Shown here one piece after another: positions 35,995 through 44,660 of a stretch of 48,592 nt of DNA. Made by a program: the position numbers and the translations under genes. Below the pieces are notes generated by a model that saw only the letters and a list, made by a program, of their open reading frames with translations, did not search any database and was not told the origin of the DNA. Every line of letters begins with the position of its first letter. Position 1 is the first letter of the stretch. Source of the DNA: Pedosphaera sp. (GTDB taxonomy: Bacteria > Verrucomicrobiota > Verrucomicrobiia > Limisphaerales > UBA9464); contig SIBK01000030.1 of assembly GCA_009695205.1 (NCBI GenBank), positions 1 through 48,592 on the forward strand, read 5' to 3'.

Positions 35995-37230
35995 ATGAGT
36001 GACCCCAATACTTCCCTTGCGCAGCTTCGGATTGATCGAACTCAGCGGGCAGACTCTTCCCCAAGCGGCCAGCGTGCGCTTGTTATCATTGCCGTCATTC
36101 TCTTGCTCGGATTCTCCGTTTGGTGGCTGGCACGTCCCATACCTGCTGTGGTTCGAACCACCGAAGCCAGCGCCAGCAGCGCGAGCAGCGCTGCAAGCAG
36201 CTCCGGACCACGCACATTGCTGAATGCATCCGGCTACGTCACCCCGCGTCGCGAAGCAACCGTCTCCTCAAAGGTCACCGGGAAGGTCGTCGAGGTTCTC
36301 ATCGAGGAGGGGATGAAAGTTGACGTCGGACAAGTGCTCGCCCGGATCGACTCGCTGAACGTCGAGTCAAATCTTCGACTGACGGAGGCGCAACTTCAGG
36401 CTGCGCGTTTGTCATTGGACGAAACGACGGTGAGAGTCGAGGAAACGGAACGGGAATTCCGACGCAGGACCACCCTGGCCGAGAATCGGATCGCGACTCA
36501 AGCGGACCTGGACCGGGCAGAGGCGGACGTCAAATCACTTCGAGCCCGACTCGGTAAGCAACGGGCCGACGTCGTCGTTGCGGAACGCGAAGTAGAGGTT
36601 TGGAAGCAGCAAGTAGAGGACACCGTCATTCGAGCACCGTTCGCTGGCGTCGTTACGATCAAGAATGCGCAGCCGGGTGAGATGATCTCCCCCATGTCTG
36701 CCGGCGGCGGATTCACGCGAACCGGCATCTGCACCCTTGTTGACATGTCTTCCCTGGAGGTGGAGGTCGACGTCAACGAGAGCTTCATCAACCGCGTCAC
36801 GGCAGGACAACCCGTGGAGGCGACGCTCGATTCGTATCCGGACTGGAAGATTCCATCAAAAGTCATCGCCATTATCCCAACGGCAGACCGGCAGAAAGCC
36901 ACGGTCAAGGTTCGAGTGGGCTTCGAGAAACTCGATCCTCGAATTCTCCCGCAGATGGGGGTCAAGGTGGCCTTCCACGGCTCCGGAGAATCCATTTCCA
37001 CCCAGAGCGCCGACGTCACGGTGCCGCGAAGTGCAGTTCGGCAGGACGGCGGCCGCGACATCGTTTGGGCGGTCCGCGAGGGTCGCGTCGAGCGCCGCGC
37101 CGTCACGGTTGGGAGAACCCAAGGCGACGAAACCACCATCACGGCGGGACTTGTATCGGGCGAGAGAGTCGTCGTTCAAGGCGGCGAGAATCTCAAGGAC
37201 GGCGGGAAGATCACGGAGGCAAAGCAATGA
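35995..37230 (+). CDS. HlyD/MacA-type periplasmic adaptor of an ABC exporter
   Basis: Membrane fusion protein of 411 residues that bridges inner and outer membrane. It has one transmembrane helix (about 28-46), a serine/alanine-rich linker, and a lipoyl half with YVTPRREATVSSKVTGKVVEVLIEEGMKV. A coiled coil follows at about 120-210, then the second lipoyl half, TVIRAPFAGVVTIKNAQPGEM, and beta-barrel and membrane-proximal domains. The ATG at 35995 is preferred; the longer frame is the TIM-barrel gene out of frame. Its stop overlaps the ATPase start. No TolC-like outer-membrane partner is encoded here. Confidence 0.88.
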   Translation: MSDPNTSLAQLRIDRTQRADSSPSGQRALVIIAVILLLGFSVWWLARPIPAVVRTTEASASSASSAASSSGPRTLLNASGYVTPRREATVSSKVTGKVVEVLIEEGMKVDVGQVLARIDSLNVESNLRLTEAQLQAARLSLDETTVRVEETEREFRRRTTLAENRIATQADLDRAEADVKSLRARLGKQRADVVVAEREVEVWKQQVEDTVIRAPFAGVVTIKNAQPGEMISPMSAGGGFTRTGICTLVDMSSLEVEVDVNESFINRVTAGQPVEATLDSYPDWKIPSKVIAIIPTADRQKATVKVRVGFEKLDPRILPQMGVKVAFHGSGESISTQSADVTVPRSAVRQDGGRDIVWAVREGRVERRAVTVGRTQGDETTITAGLVSGERVVVQGGENLKDGGKITEAKQ

Positions 37231-37925
37231 GCAATGGCAAGGATGTGCTGGTCAAAGTAAACAGTGTGGAGAAGGTGTTCCGCCGCGGCTCGGAAGAAAT
37301 CCGCGTCCTCACCGGGTTAACTCTCGAAGTTCCCAGCGGAGATTTTCTCGCGCTGATGGGACCATCCGGCTCCGGAAAATCGACTCTTCTCAACCTGATT
37401 GGCGGCCTTGATCGGCCCACGGGTGGATCCATAACCATCGGCGGAGAGCGCATTGATCAGATGACGGATCGCGCCCTCGCCGCGTGGCGCGCCAGACACA
37501 TAGGCCTCGTGTTCCAGTTTTACAACTTGCTTCCCGTCCTCACCGCGGAGCGTAACGTGGAGCTGCCACTGCTCCTGACACACCTGTCGAAAACCGAACG
37601 CCGCAAGCACGTAGGAACGGCGCTTGGTGTCGTCGGCCTGTCCCATCGCATGAATCATTTTCCGAGGACCCTATCGGGCGGCGAACAACAGCGGGTGGGC
37701 ATCGCACGCGCCATCGTCACCGATCCAACGATCCTGCTTTGTGACGAACCGACCGGCGACCTGGACCGCAAATCCGGCGACGAAATTCTCTCGCTGTTAC
37801 AAGCGCTGAACCGCGAGCACGGGAAGACAATCGTCATGGTAACACACGACCCTCACGCCTCCGCGCGGGCAAAACGGACGGTGTACCTGGACAAGGGCCA
37901 GCTTTCGGACATGAAATCGGAATAG
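37227..37925 (+). CDS. ABC transporter ATPase, MacB/LolD-like
   Basis: Nucleotide-binding subunit of 232 residues. Walker A is GPSGSGKST (45-53), the Q-loop VFQFYNLLP, the signature LSGGEQQRVGIARA, Walker B ILLCDEPTGDLD and the H-loop VTHD. These, and the LTGLTLEVPSGDF lead, are typical of the MacB/LolD/FtsE group that drives lipoprotein or small-molecule export by mechanotransmission. Coupled to the adaptor gene by a four-base overlap and followed four bases later by the first permease gene. Confidence 0.93.
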   Translation: MSNGKDVLVKVNSVEKVFRRGSEEIRVLTGLTLEVPSGDFLALMGPSGSGKSTLLNLIGGLDRPTGGSITIGGERIDQMTDRALAAWRARHIGLVFQFYNLLPVLTAERNVELPLLLTHLSKTERRKHVGTALGVVGLSHRMNHFPRTLSGGEQQRVGIARAIVTDPTILLCDEPTGDLDRKSGDEILSLLQALNREHGKTIVMVTHDPHASARAKRTVYLDKGQLSDMKSE

Positions 37926-37929
37926 AGGG

Positions 37930-39093
37930 ATGCCGATGAAATTCTTTCACCTTATCTGGAGCAATCTGAAGCGGAAGAAACTCCGCACAGTGCTCACGGT
38001 GCTCTCGATCTTAATCGCCTTTGTGCTTTACGGCTTTCTTTGCGCCATCAGGCTGTCGCTTACGGGCGGAGTCAAGTTGGCGGGTGCGGACCGGCTCGTC
38101 GTTCGGCACAAGGTCTCCATCATTCAATTGCTGCCGCAAAGTTACGAGGCGCGGATGGAACGGATCCCCGGCGTGGCCGCCGCGGTGCATCAAACCTGGT
38201 TCGGTGGCATCTACAAGGAGCCGAAAAACTTTTTCCCAAACATGCCTGTCGAGCCGGAGAAGTTCATGAAAATGTTCCCGGACTTCGTTCTCCAGCCGGC
38301 TGAGAAAGACGCGTGGATCAAAACGCGGACTGGAGCCGTCGTGGGGCGGGCTACCGCGAACCGCTTCGGATGGAAGATCGGGGATCGGGTGCCTCTCACG
38401 TCCCCGATCTGGGGCCGTCCGCCGAACCAACCCAACTGGGAATTTGATATCGTGGGCATCTTCGATGGCGCCAAGAAAGGCACGGACACTTCTCAACTCT
38501 TTTTCCGCTACGACTACTTCGAAGAAGCCCGCCAGGGAGGCAAAGGACAGGTCGGTTGGTACACGCTGAAGATTCAGGATCCGAATGGCGCTGCTGATCT
38601 CGCGAAAAAGATCGACGAAGAATTCGCCAATTCGCCTTTCGAAACCAAAACCGAACCCGAAGGTGCCTTCGCCCAGGCGTTCGCATCACAGATCGGCAAC
38701 ATCGGCGCCATCCTCATCGCCGTTGTCAGCGCCGTCTTCTTTACGATCTTGCTCGTCGCTGGAAACACGATGGCACAAGCCGTGCGCGAACGGACTGGAG
38801 AACTCGGCGTGCTCAAAGCAATGGGATTCACGAACGCGCTTGTTTTGGGACTCGTTCTGGCGGAGTCGTGCTTGATTGCCGGAACCGGGGGCATGCTCGG
38901 GCTTGGTCTTGCATGGCTGGCAACATCCACGGGCAATCCGCTTCCCGGATTGCTTCGGGTCTTTTACATACCGCTGCACGACCTGGTACTGGGCGCGGCA
39001 TTGGTCGCAGCATTAGGAATCATCGCAGGTATCTTTCCCGCCCTGAAGGCGATGAGGCTGCAGATCGCGGTGGCGCTCAGGAGGGACGCATGA
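37930..39093 (+). CDS. ABC transporter permease, MacB/FtsX family (first)
   Basis: Inner-membrane protein of 387 residues with the MacB layout: helix 1 at about 18-38, a large extracytoplasmic domain (about 40-255), then three helices near the C-terminus with an FtsX core (GNTMAQAVRERTGELGVLKAMGF). The conserved ALRRDA end closes the fold. Preceded by AGAGGG-like bases before ATG 37930 (alternative ATG 37936). With the next gene it forms a heterodimeric or alternative permease pair for the single ATPase. Confidence 0.88.
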   Translation: MPMKFFHLIWSNLKRKKLRTVLTVLSILIAFVLYGFLCAIRLSLTGGVKLAGADRLVVRHKVSIIQLLPQSYEARMERIPGVAAAVHQTWFGGIYKEPKNFFPNMPVEPEKFMKMFPDFVLQPAEKDAWIKTRTGAVVGRATANRFGWKIGDRVPLTSPIWGRPPNQPNWEFDIVGIFDGAKKGTDTSQLFFRYDYFEEARQGGKGQVGWYTLKIQDPNGAADLAKKIDEEFANSPFETKTEPEGAFAQAFASQIGNIGAILIAVVSAVFFTILLVAGNTMAQAVRERTGELGVLKAMGFTNALVLGLVLAESCLIAGTGGMLGLGLAWLATSTGNPLPGLLRVFYIPLHDLVLGAALVAALGIIAGIFPALKAMRLQIAVALRRDA

Positions 39094-39121
39094 GGCCGCA
39101 GAGTTATCTCAATTCAATTCT

Positions 39122-40321
39122 ATGGCTGCACTGATTCGCTGGATCTCGCAGATCCTTTCCGTCACGGGATTCAACCTCCGCACGCTACCCGTGCGCAAAG
39201 GAGCGTCGGCATCCGCGGCAGTGGGCATCGCCGGTGTAGTGGCGGTCTTCGTCGGTGTGCTATCCATCGCCGAAGGGTTTCGAAAAGCCATGATGGCGTC
39301 TGGTTCGCCGGACACCGCGATCGTCCTGCGAAGCGGGTCAAACACCGAAATGACCAGCGGATTTAGCCGGGACGAAACACGTCTCATCGCCGACGCTCCA
39401 GGACTCGCCCGCTCGGCGGACGGCGCACTCGCCTCAGCCGAGTTATTCGTCATCATCAATCTTCCCAAACGCTCGACAGGGACCGATGCGAACGTGCCAC
39501 TGCGCGGACTCGATTGGACCGCGTTCGACGTGCGCAAAGATCTCAAGATCGTTCAAGGACGCCGCTTCGAACCCGGGCGCAACGAAATCATTATCGGCGC
39601 GGGAGCTGCGCGGGAGTTTGCCGGATTGGACATCGGGAGGAAAATTCGCGTCGGTCGAAACGAATGGGAAGTCGTCGGAACGTTTACCGCAAACGGAGGG
39701 ATCGCCGAGTCCGAGATCTGGGCGGACGCCACGGTGTTGCAATCCGCGTATCAACGCGGTGCTTCATGGCAGGCCGTCTATGCCAAGCTCGCCTCGCCCG
39801 AAGCGTTTCAGGAATTCAAGGATTCACTCACGACCAATCCGAGATTGAATGTCAAAGTGATACGCCAAACGGATTATTACGCCGAACAATCGACACAACT
39901 AACCCGGTTGATCGAGACCCTTGGCTATGCAATCGCCGGGCTCATGGGTTTGGGAGCGGTGTTTGGCGCTTTGAATACGATGTACAGCGCGGTCGCAGCG
40001 CGAACCCGCGAAATCGCGACCTTGCGTGCCCTCGGGTTTGGAGCCGGACCTGTGGTGTTCTCGCTCTTGATCGAATCGCTCGCGCTCGCGCTTGTCGGAG
40101 GTGTCGTGGGGGCGGCAACAGCCTACTTTGCTTTCGATGGTTTTACCACGGCGACAATGAACTGGCAGAGTTTCAGTCAAGTGGCGTTCGCCTTTACTGT
40201 CACTCCAAAATTGCTCATCCAAGCGATCCTGTATTCGACAATCATCGGACTGATCGGCGGGCTGTTTCCAGCCATCCGGGCGGCACGTCTGCCAATCTCA
40301 GCCGGCTTACGCGAAGTGTGA
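39122..40321 (+). CDS. ABC transporter permease, MacB/FtsX family (second)
   Basis: Inner-membrane protein of 399 residues with the same layout as its upstream neighbour: one N-terminal helix, a periplasmic domain with GRRFEPGRNEIIIGAGAARE (typical of the MacB PCD), and three C-terminal helices including NTMYSAVAARTREIATLRALGFG. It is clearly homologous but diverged from the 37930 protein. The presence of two permeases with one ATPase suggests a heterodimer. The next gene is convergent, 63 bases away; no strong terminator was seen between them. Confidence 0.88.
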   Translation: MAALIRWISQILSVTGFNLRTLPVRKGASASAAVGIAGVVAVFVGVLSIAEGFRKAMMASGSPDTAIVLRSGSNTEMTSGFSRDETRLIADAPGLARSADGALASAELFVIINLPKRSTGTDANVPLRGLDWTAFDVRKDLKIVQGRRFEPGRNEIIIGAGAAREFAGLDIGRKIRVGRNEWEVVGTFTANGGIAESEIWADATVLQSAYQRGASWQAVYAKLASPEAFQEFKDSLTTNPRLNVKVIRQTDYYAEQSTQLTRLIETLGYAIAGLMGLGAVFGALNTMYSAVAARTREIATLRALGFGAGPVVFSLLIESLALALVGGVVGAATAYFAFDGFTTATMNWQSFSQVAFAFTVTPKLLIQAILYSTIIGLIGGLFPAIRAARLPISAGLREV

Positions 40322-40384
40322 CCTGCCTTCGCCAGAACAGTGGAAGCGACCCCATGGCCGACACCCCGACCTGATCCCCATAGG

Positions 40385-41785
40385 TCAGCCGCCTCTCAAC
40401 TGCTTCAGCATACGGTTGTGTATATCTCCAAAGCCCCCATTGCTAAACACACAGATTACATCGCCCGATTTCACGTGGCCCCCAAGATGATCCAGGATCG
40501 CCTCCACCGTAGGCAAGTAGGCGGCCGGTTTCCCGGCGAGTTTGAGGTCCTGCATCAACTTTTCCGGATCTAACCTCTCCTCGGGTTTGAGCTGCTCAAG
40601 TCGCGCGACGCTCGCGACCAAGACTTGATCCGCGCGCCCGAGGGCGTCGACGAGTTCCCGCTGGAACACATTGCGACGAGTGGTGTTGGAACGGGGTTCA
40701 AAGACCGCCCACAACCGGCGGCCGGGGAATCGCACCCGGAGTGCCCGTAGTGTCTCGCGAATGGCTGTCGGATGATGTCCGAAATCATCCACGACGGCCA
40801 CGCCGTCTGCCTCACCTCGCAGCTCCATTCGGCGGCGCACACTCCGGAACGTGGAAAACCCCTGCTGGATCTGAGAATCGGTGATTCCGCAGTGCCGCGC
40901 GCAGGCAGCGACCGCGAGGGCATTGCGAACATTTAGTTCCCCGACCAACGGGATCTCGAAACGCGTCGGAGCAAGTTGAAACTCGGAAGATTCGGTCCGT
41001 AGCGCAATGTCCTCTGCCCGAAGGTCATTCCCCAACTCAAGGCCAAAGCGACGGCACGGGCAATGCGTGACGCCGAGCAGCGGGGTGATGTTTCGATCAT
41101 CCCCGTTGGTTAACAGGAGGCCGTTCCGCGGGATCAGGTTGATGAGACGTCGAAAGCTCGTCTGGATGGCGGCGAGATTCTCGAAGATATCCGCATGGTC
41201 GAACTCCAGGTTATTGAGCACAACCACTTCGGGCAGGTAGTGAACGAACTTGCTCCGTTTATCGAAGAATGCGGTGTCGTATTCGTCGCCCTCAATAATG
41301 AACCACGGGCTGTCGGTGAACCGGGCTCCCTGTCCGAAGTTGGACGGGATTCCGCCGATCAGATAGGAAGGATTTAACCCTGCGGATTCGAAGACCCAGG
41401 TGAGGAGCGACGTGGTCGTCGTCTTTCCATGAGTCCCCGCAACCACCAGGGAACGCTTTCCACGGATGAAATATTCCTTCAACAGTTCGGGCAGCGAACA
41501 GTACCGGAGCTTACGTTCGAGGACGGCTTCGATCTCTGGATTGCCCCGTGATAGGGCGTTCCCCACCACGACAAGATTCGGACGGTCGTTCAGATTGGAC
41601 TCGGCATAGCCGCTCCGAAGTTGGATGCCGCGGGATTCCAGAAACGTGGACATGGGTGGGTACACATTTTGGTCAGAACCCGTGACCACGAAGCCGCGCT
41701 CCTGCATTGCTGCCGCCGCATTGGCCATCGCCGAGCCGCAGATACCGATGAAATGAACACTCTCGATGTCGCTGAGCACGGGCAC
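40385..41785 (-). CDS. mpl: UDP-N-acetylmuramate:L-Ala-gamma-D-Glu-meso-DAP ligase
   Basis: Joins recycled murein tripeptide to UDP-MurNAc with ATP, a peptidoglycan recycling step in the cytoplasm. The protein begins HFIGICGSAMANAAAAM with the Mur ligase N-terminal fold, then the ATP-binding P-loop GTHGKTTTT (117-125), EGDEYDTAFFDKRSKF, LNNLEFDHADIF and VVDDFGHHPTAI, all characteristic of Mpl rather than MurC. The start is uncertain: GTG at 41785 (466 residues) is chosen from family length; a GTG at 41857 would add 24 residues. A close match to Mpl implies a diderm, DAP-type cell wall. Confidence 0.92.
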   Translation of the reverse strand: MPVLSDIESVHFIGICGSAMANAAAAMQERGFVVTGSDQNVYPPMSTFLESRGIQLRSGYAESNLNDRPNLVVVGNALSRGNPEIEAVLERKLRYCSLPELLKEYFIRGKRSLVVAGTHGKTTTTSLLTWVFESAGLNPSYLIGGIPSNFGQGARFTDSPWFIIEGDEYDTAFFDKRSKFVHYLPEVVVLNNLEFDHADIFENLAAIQTSFRRLINLIPRNGLLLTNGDDRNITPLLGVTHCPCRRFGLELGNDLRAEDIALRTESSEFQLAPTRFEIPLVGELNVRNALAVAACARHCGITDSQIQQGFSTFRSVRRRMELRGEADGVAVVDDFGHHPTAIRETLRALRVRFPGRRLWAVFEPRSNTTRRNVFQRELVDALGRADQVLVASVARLEQLKPEERLDPEKLMQDLKLAGKPAAYLPTVEAILDHLGGHVKSGDVICVFSNGGFGDIHNRMLKQLRGG

Positions 41786-41884
41786 AGTCTGGCGGGCGAA
41801 TCCGGGCGAAACCAATGAAATTGAGTACAGTTGCAAACTGTGGACTGGCCCTCTCACCCAGGGAGCATATCCTTCTCGGCATTG

Positions 41885-42523
41885 ATGACTCTGCCGAATG
41901 TTCCGGCCGCCCTGGATTCCGTATCGCGGATTCCGGAATCGCTTGCCGTGACGCTGGGTTCGCCGGACGCATGGGACTCGCTAGTGCCGGTGCCGGTAGG
42001 ACCCGAGATTCAAACTCCACGCGATCTGCAGGCGTTCCTTCTTGACTATGCTGTCAGCGTACTGGCGGCCCGTGAATTGCCCCTGATCCGCAATGCGTGG
42101 GAACTCGCTTCCATCGGGCATAGCCGCGAACTGATCGCCCTCGATCCGAAAGATACCGACGGTATTCACGACAGTCGGTTCCTGCAGGCAAGCCTTCAGG
42201 TGGGGCGTCGTCAGTTGGGAAAACTCCGCCCGCTGCGCGATCACCGCGTGGTCCAACGATATGCCGCCGCAGTCGATTCCGGCGTGGCGGCCGGGCGTCA
42301 CGAAGTTGTCTTCGGACTCGCCCTCGCTGTGTTCGATCTGCCGTTGCGACAGGGCCTGCTGCACTATTCGGGCCGGACGTTGGCGGGTTTCGCCGGGCGC
42401 GTGCCGACTTCCGGACGACTGACCGATGCGGAAAAACAGGCGGTGGTGAATGCCATTCTAGAAAGTGTGCCCGTCCGCGTGAACGCGTTGATTGGGGCAA
42501 CGTCCCAGCTTGTCGTAACTTAG
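41885..42523 (+). CDS. UreF-like protein
   Basis: Protein of 212 residues that I match by eye to UreF urease accessory proteins: LQAFLLDYAVSVLAARELPLI, ASLQVGRRQL, and GRHEVVFGLALAVFDLPLRQGLLHYSGRTLAGF follow the UreF order of helices. The usual N-terminal motif with PVGGFSHS-GLE is not seen; the region reads WDSLVPVPVGPEIQ. UreF helps GTPase UreG and UreD load nickel into urease, but neither urease nor other accessory genes are in the window. ATG 41885 is 100 bases from divergent mpl and the gene precedes a symporter by 32 bases. Similarity is remote, so function is uncertain. Confidence 0.5.
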   Translation: MTLPNVPAALDSVSRIPESLAVTLGSPDAWDSLVPVPVGPEIQTPRDLQAFLLDYAVSVLAARELPLIRNAWELASIGHSRELIALDPKDTDGIHDSRFLQASLQVGRRQLGKLRPLRDHRVVQRYAAAVDSGVAAGRHEVVFGLALAVFDLPLRQGLLHYSGRTLAGFAGRVPTSGRLTDAEKQAVVNAILESVPVRVNALIGATSQLVVT

Positions 42524-42555
42524 GAGCCATCGAAACCCCGCCCAACAACGGCCTG

Positions 42556-44031
42556 ATGTCGCCCGTCCTAATTCTTGGCTGCGTTGGCGCCTATTTTGCC
42601 CTGCTTCTTGCGGTTGCCGGGTGGGCCGGTCGCGGAGCAACGAACGCCGGCTATTTTCTCGGCGACAAACAATCGCCCTGGTGGCTCATCGCCTTCGGCG
42701 TCATCGGCGACACGCTTTCCGGCGTCACATTCATCTCCGTGCCGGGCGACGTGGGCACTCGGAAATTTGCCTACCTTCAGGTGGTGCTCGGGTACGTCCT
42801 CGGCTATGCAATCATCGCTACGGTCCTTCTTCCGCTATACTACCGACTTCAACTTACCTCCATTTATAGCTATCTCGGATTCCGGTTCGATACCTGGGTG
42901 CAACGGGTCGGCTCGTTCTTCTTTCTTCTGTCACGAATACTCGGTTCGGCCGCCCGATTATACCTGGCCGTTTCTGTCTTCCAGCACTTCGTCTTCGATG
43001 GACTCGGTGTGCCGTTTGCCGTCACGGCAGGCATCATTCTGCTGTTGATGCTGGTCTACACATGGCAAGGCGGCATCAAGACCCTCGTATGGACGGATTT
43101 ACTGCAATCCGGCTTCCTTGTGCTGGGCTTGGTGCTGTCGCTTGTCGCCCTGGGACAGCAGTTGGGGCTCAGTCCGATGGCGTTGACTGAAAGAGTGGCC
43201 GCCAGCCCGTTGTCCCAGGTGTTCTTTTGGGATTGGCGAGCGCCCAACCATTTCCTCAAACAATTCCTCAGTGGCGCATTGATCGCCGTGGTGATGACGG
43301 GTCTCGATCAAAATTCGATGCAGAAGAACCTCACCTGCCGAACGCTTCGCGAGGCTCAGAAGAATATCTTTGCCTTCGTGCCGGTCCTGGTGCTGGTCAA
43401 CCTCCTCTTTCTTTCCTTGGGCGCGCTCTTGTTTGAAGTCGCCACTGCTCGAGGCATTCCCATTCCGACCCGGACGGATCTCCTCTTTCCCACGCTGGCG
43501 TTGCAACATCTTGGCAGTTTTGCCGCGTTCGTGTTCGTGCTCGGACTGACAGCCGCCACGTTCAACAGCGCGGACTCGGTTCTGACCACTCTCACGACAT
43601 CGTTTTGTTTCGACTTCCTTGCGTTGGATCGCCGAAGCGATCTCGACGAACGGGGGCGGACTCGGATTCGTCATCGGGTTCACATTGTATTCACCGGGGT
43701 CCTGCTGGCGGTCATTCTCGGGTTCTGGGCGTGGAGCCAGGACTCGGTGATTTCGCTGGTGCTTAGAATGGCAGGTTATACGTACGGACCGTTATTGGGT
43801 CTATTTGCACTCGGTCTTTTTACCCGCGTGCAAATCGGAGGACCCGGATCCCTCGCTGTCTGCATCGCCGCTCCGTTGCTTTGTGCAATCCTCGATCAAA
43901 ATTCTAAAGCTTGGTTGAACGGATACGTTTTCAGCCAGGAACTCCTGCTGATAAATGGAATCGTAACCGTTGCCGGTCTACTTCTTTTTTGCCGACGTCC
44001 CTCACCGGTGCGCGGTGCTGCCATTTTGTGA
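42556..44031 (+). CDS. Sodium:solute symporter (SSS family)
   Basis: Integral membrane protein of 491 residues with about 13 helices, importing an organic solute with Na+. Family features include AGYFLGDKQSPWWLIAFGVIGDTLSG near the N-terminus (quoted only as GYFLGDK and GDTLSGVTF), RILGSAARLYLA, TWQGGIKTLVWTDLLQ, and the central FVLGLTAATFNSADSVLTTLTT region that forms part of the ion/substrate site. It follows the UreF-like gene by 32 bases and may be cotranscribed. Sequence alone does not separate sugar, amino acid or urea-type solutes. Confidence 0.93.
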   Translation: MSPVLILGCVGAYFALLLAVAGWAGRGATNAGYFLGDKQSPWWLIAFGVIGDTLSGVTFISVPGDVGTRKFAYLQVVLGYVLGYAIIATVLLPLYYRLQLTSIYSYLGFRFDTWVQRVGSFFFLLSRILGSAARLYLAVSVFQHFVFDGLGVPFAVTAGIILLLMLVYTWQGGIKTLVWTDLLQSGFLVLGLVLSLVALGQQLGLSPMALTERVAASPLSQVFFWDWRAPNHFLKQFLSGALIAVVMTGLDQNSMQKNLTCRTLREAQKNIFAFVPVLVLVNLLFLSLGALLFEVATARGIPIPTRTDLLFPTLALQHLGSFAAFVFVLGLTAATFNSADSVLTTLTTSFCFDFLALDRRSDLDERGRTRIRHRVHIVFTGVLLAVILGFWAWSQDSVISLVLRMAGYTYGPLLGLFALGLFTRVQIGGPGSLAVCIAAPLLCAILDQNSKAWLNGYVFSQELLLINGIVTVAGLLLFCRRPSPVRGAAIL

Positions 44032-44234
44032 TCGGGTTATTTCCGTTGACCGGAGCCAATATTTGCCGACCCACAACCGCAAGATATTCATCCCATACGG
44101 CTCTTTACCCTGCGACCTCGTGTCGCATGTGAGGACCCCCGTAGGGTCAAAAAACTCAAACCTACCGATATTCAACGATTTACAGGGCGATGAGGAGACT
44201 GCTCCCAGGCCGTTGGCTCGGTTAAGTCTCTTCG

Positions 44235-44535
44235 ATGAATTGGAAACGAATGCTGGCGACCCTCTCCGGTTCGGTTGATCAGCAACTCCTCCTGCGCAAC
44301 GAATACTTAGTGACGGAAAACCGGATTCTCAAGAACCAGATCAAGCGTCGTTTACAGCTCACGGACCCGGAGCGAATCAGCTTGGCCGAGATCGGCCAGC
44401 GTCTCGGCAGGAAAGCCCTGGAGGAAGTGGCGCGGATTGTTCGACCTGAAACCATTCTTGGCTGGCACCGCAGGCTTATCGCCAAGAAGTTCGACGGGTC
44501 CAAAAAACGCTCACCCGCCGGTCGTCCCAATACGG
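44235..44535 (+). pseudogene. Truncated integrase/transposase N-terminus
   Basis: The frame starting ATG 44235 encodes about 100 residues that match the N-terminal helix-turn-helix part of an rve-type transposase/integrase: [55 protein letters not shown] and SPAGRP. The catalytic DDE domain is missing. After about 44535 the frame runs on to 44756 but loses all similarity and overlaps the end of the minus-strand glycosidase gene. No terminal inverted repeats were found. It is a remnant of a mobile element. Confidence 0.75.
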
Positions 44536-44660
44536 GCGACGGACCCAAACGTATAGGTCCGACCCCATTGCCGCCCGTCGAAAATAAACCCTCACCGTTC
44601 ATTGACTACTGGGACGCCGTTGACGCCGCGGTGCTCACGGCGTGCGCGGTCCAGCGGACG

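Noticed and set aside
36498..37142. Minus-strand open frame of about 214 codons, Ser/Thr-rich
   Set aside because: Antisense to the adaptor gene; composition reflects the complementary codons.
40368..40386. GACCT/AGGTC inverted repeat between the convergent permease and mpl genes
   Set aside because: Five-base stem without T-run; too weak.
43099..43683. Minus-strand open frame of about 194 codons, Glu/Lys/Gln-rich
   Set aside because: Antisense to the well-supported symporter.
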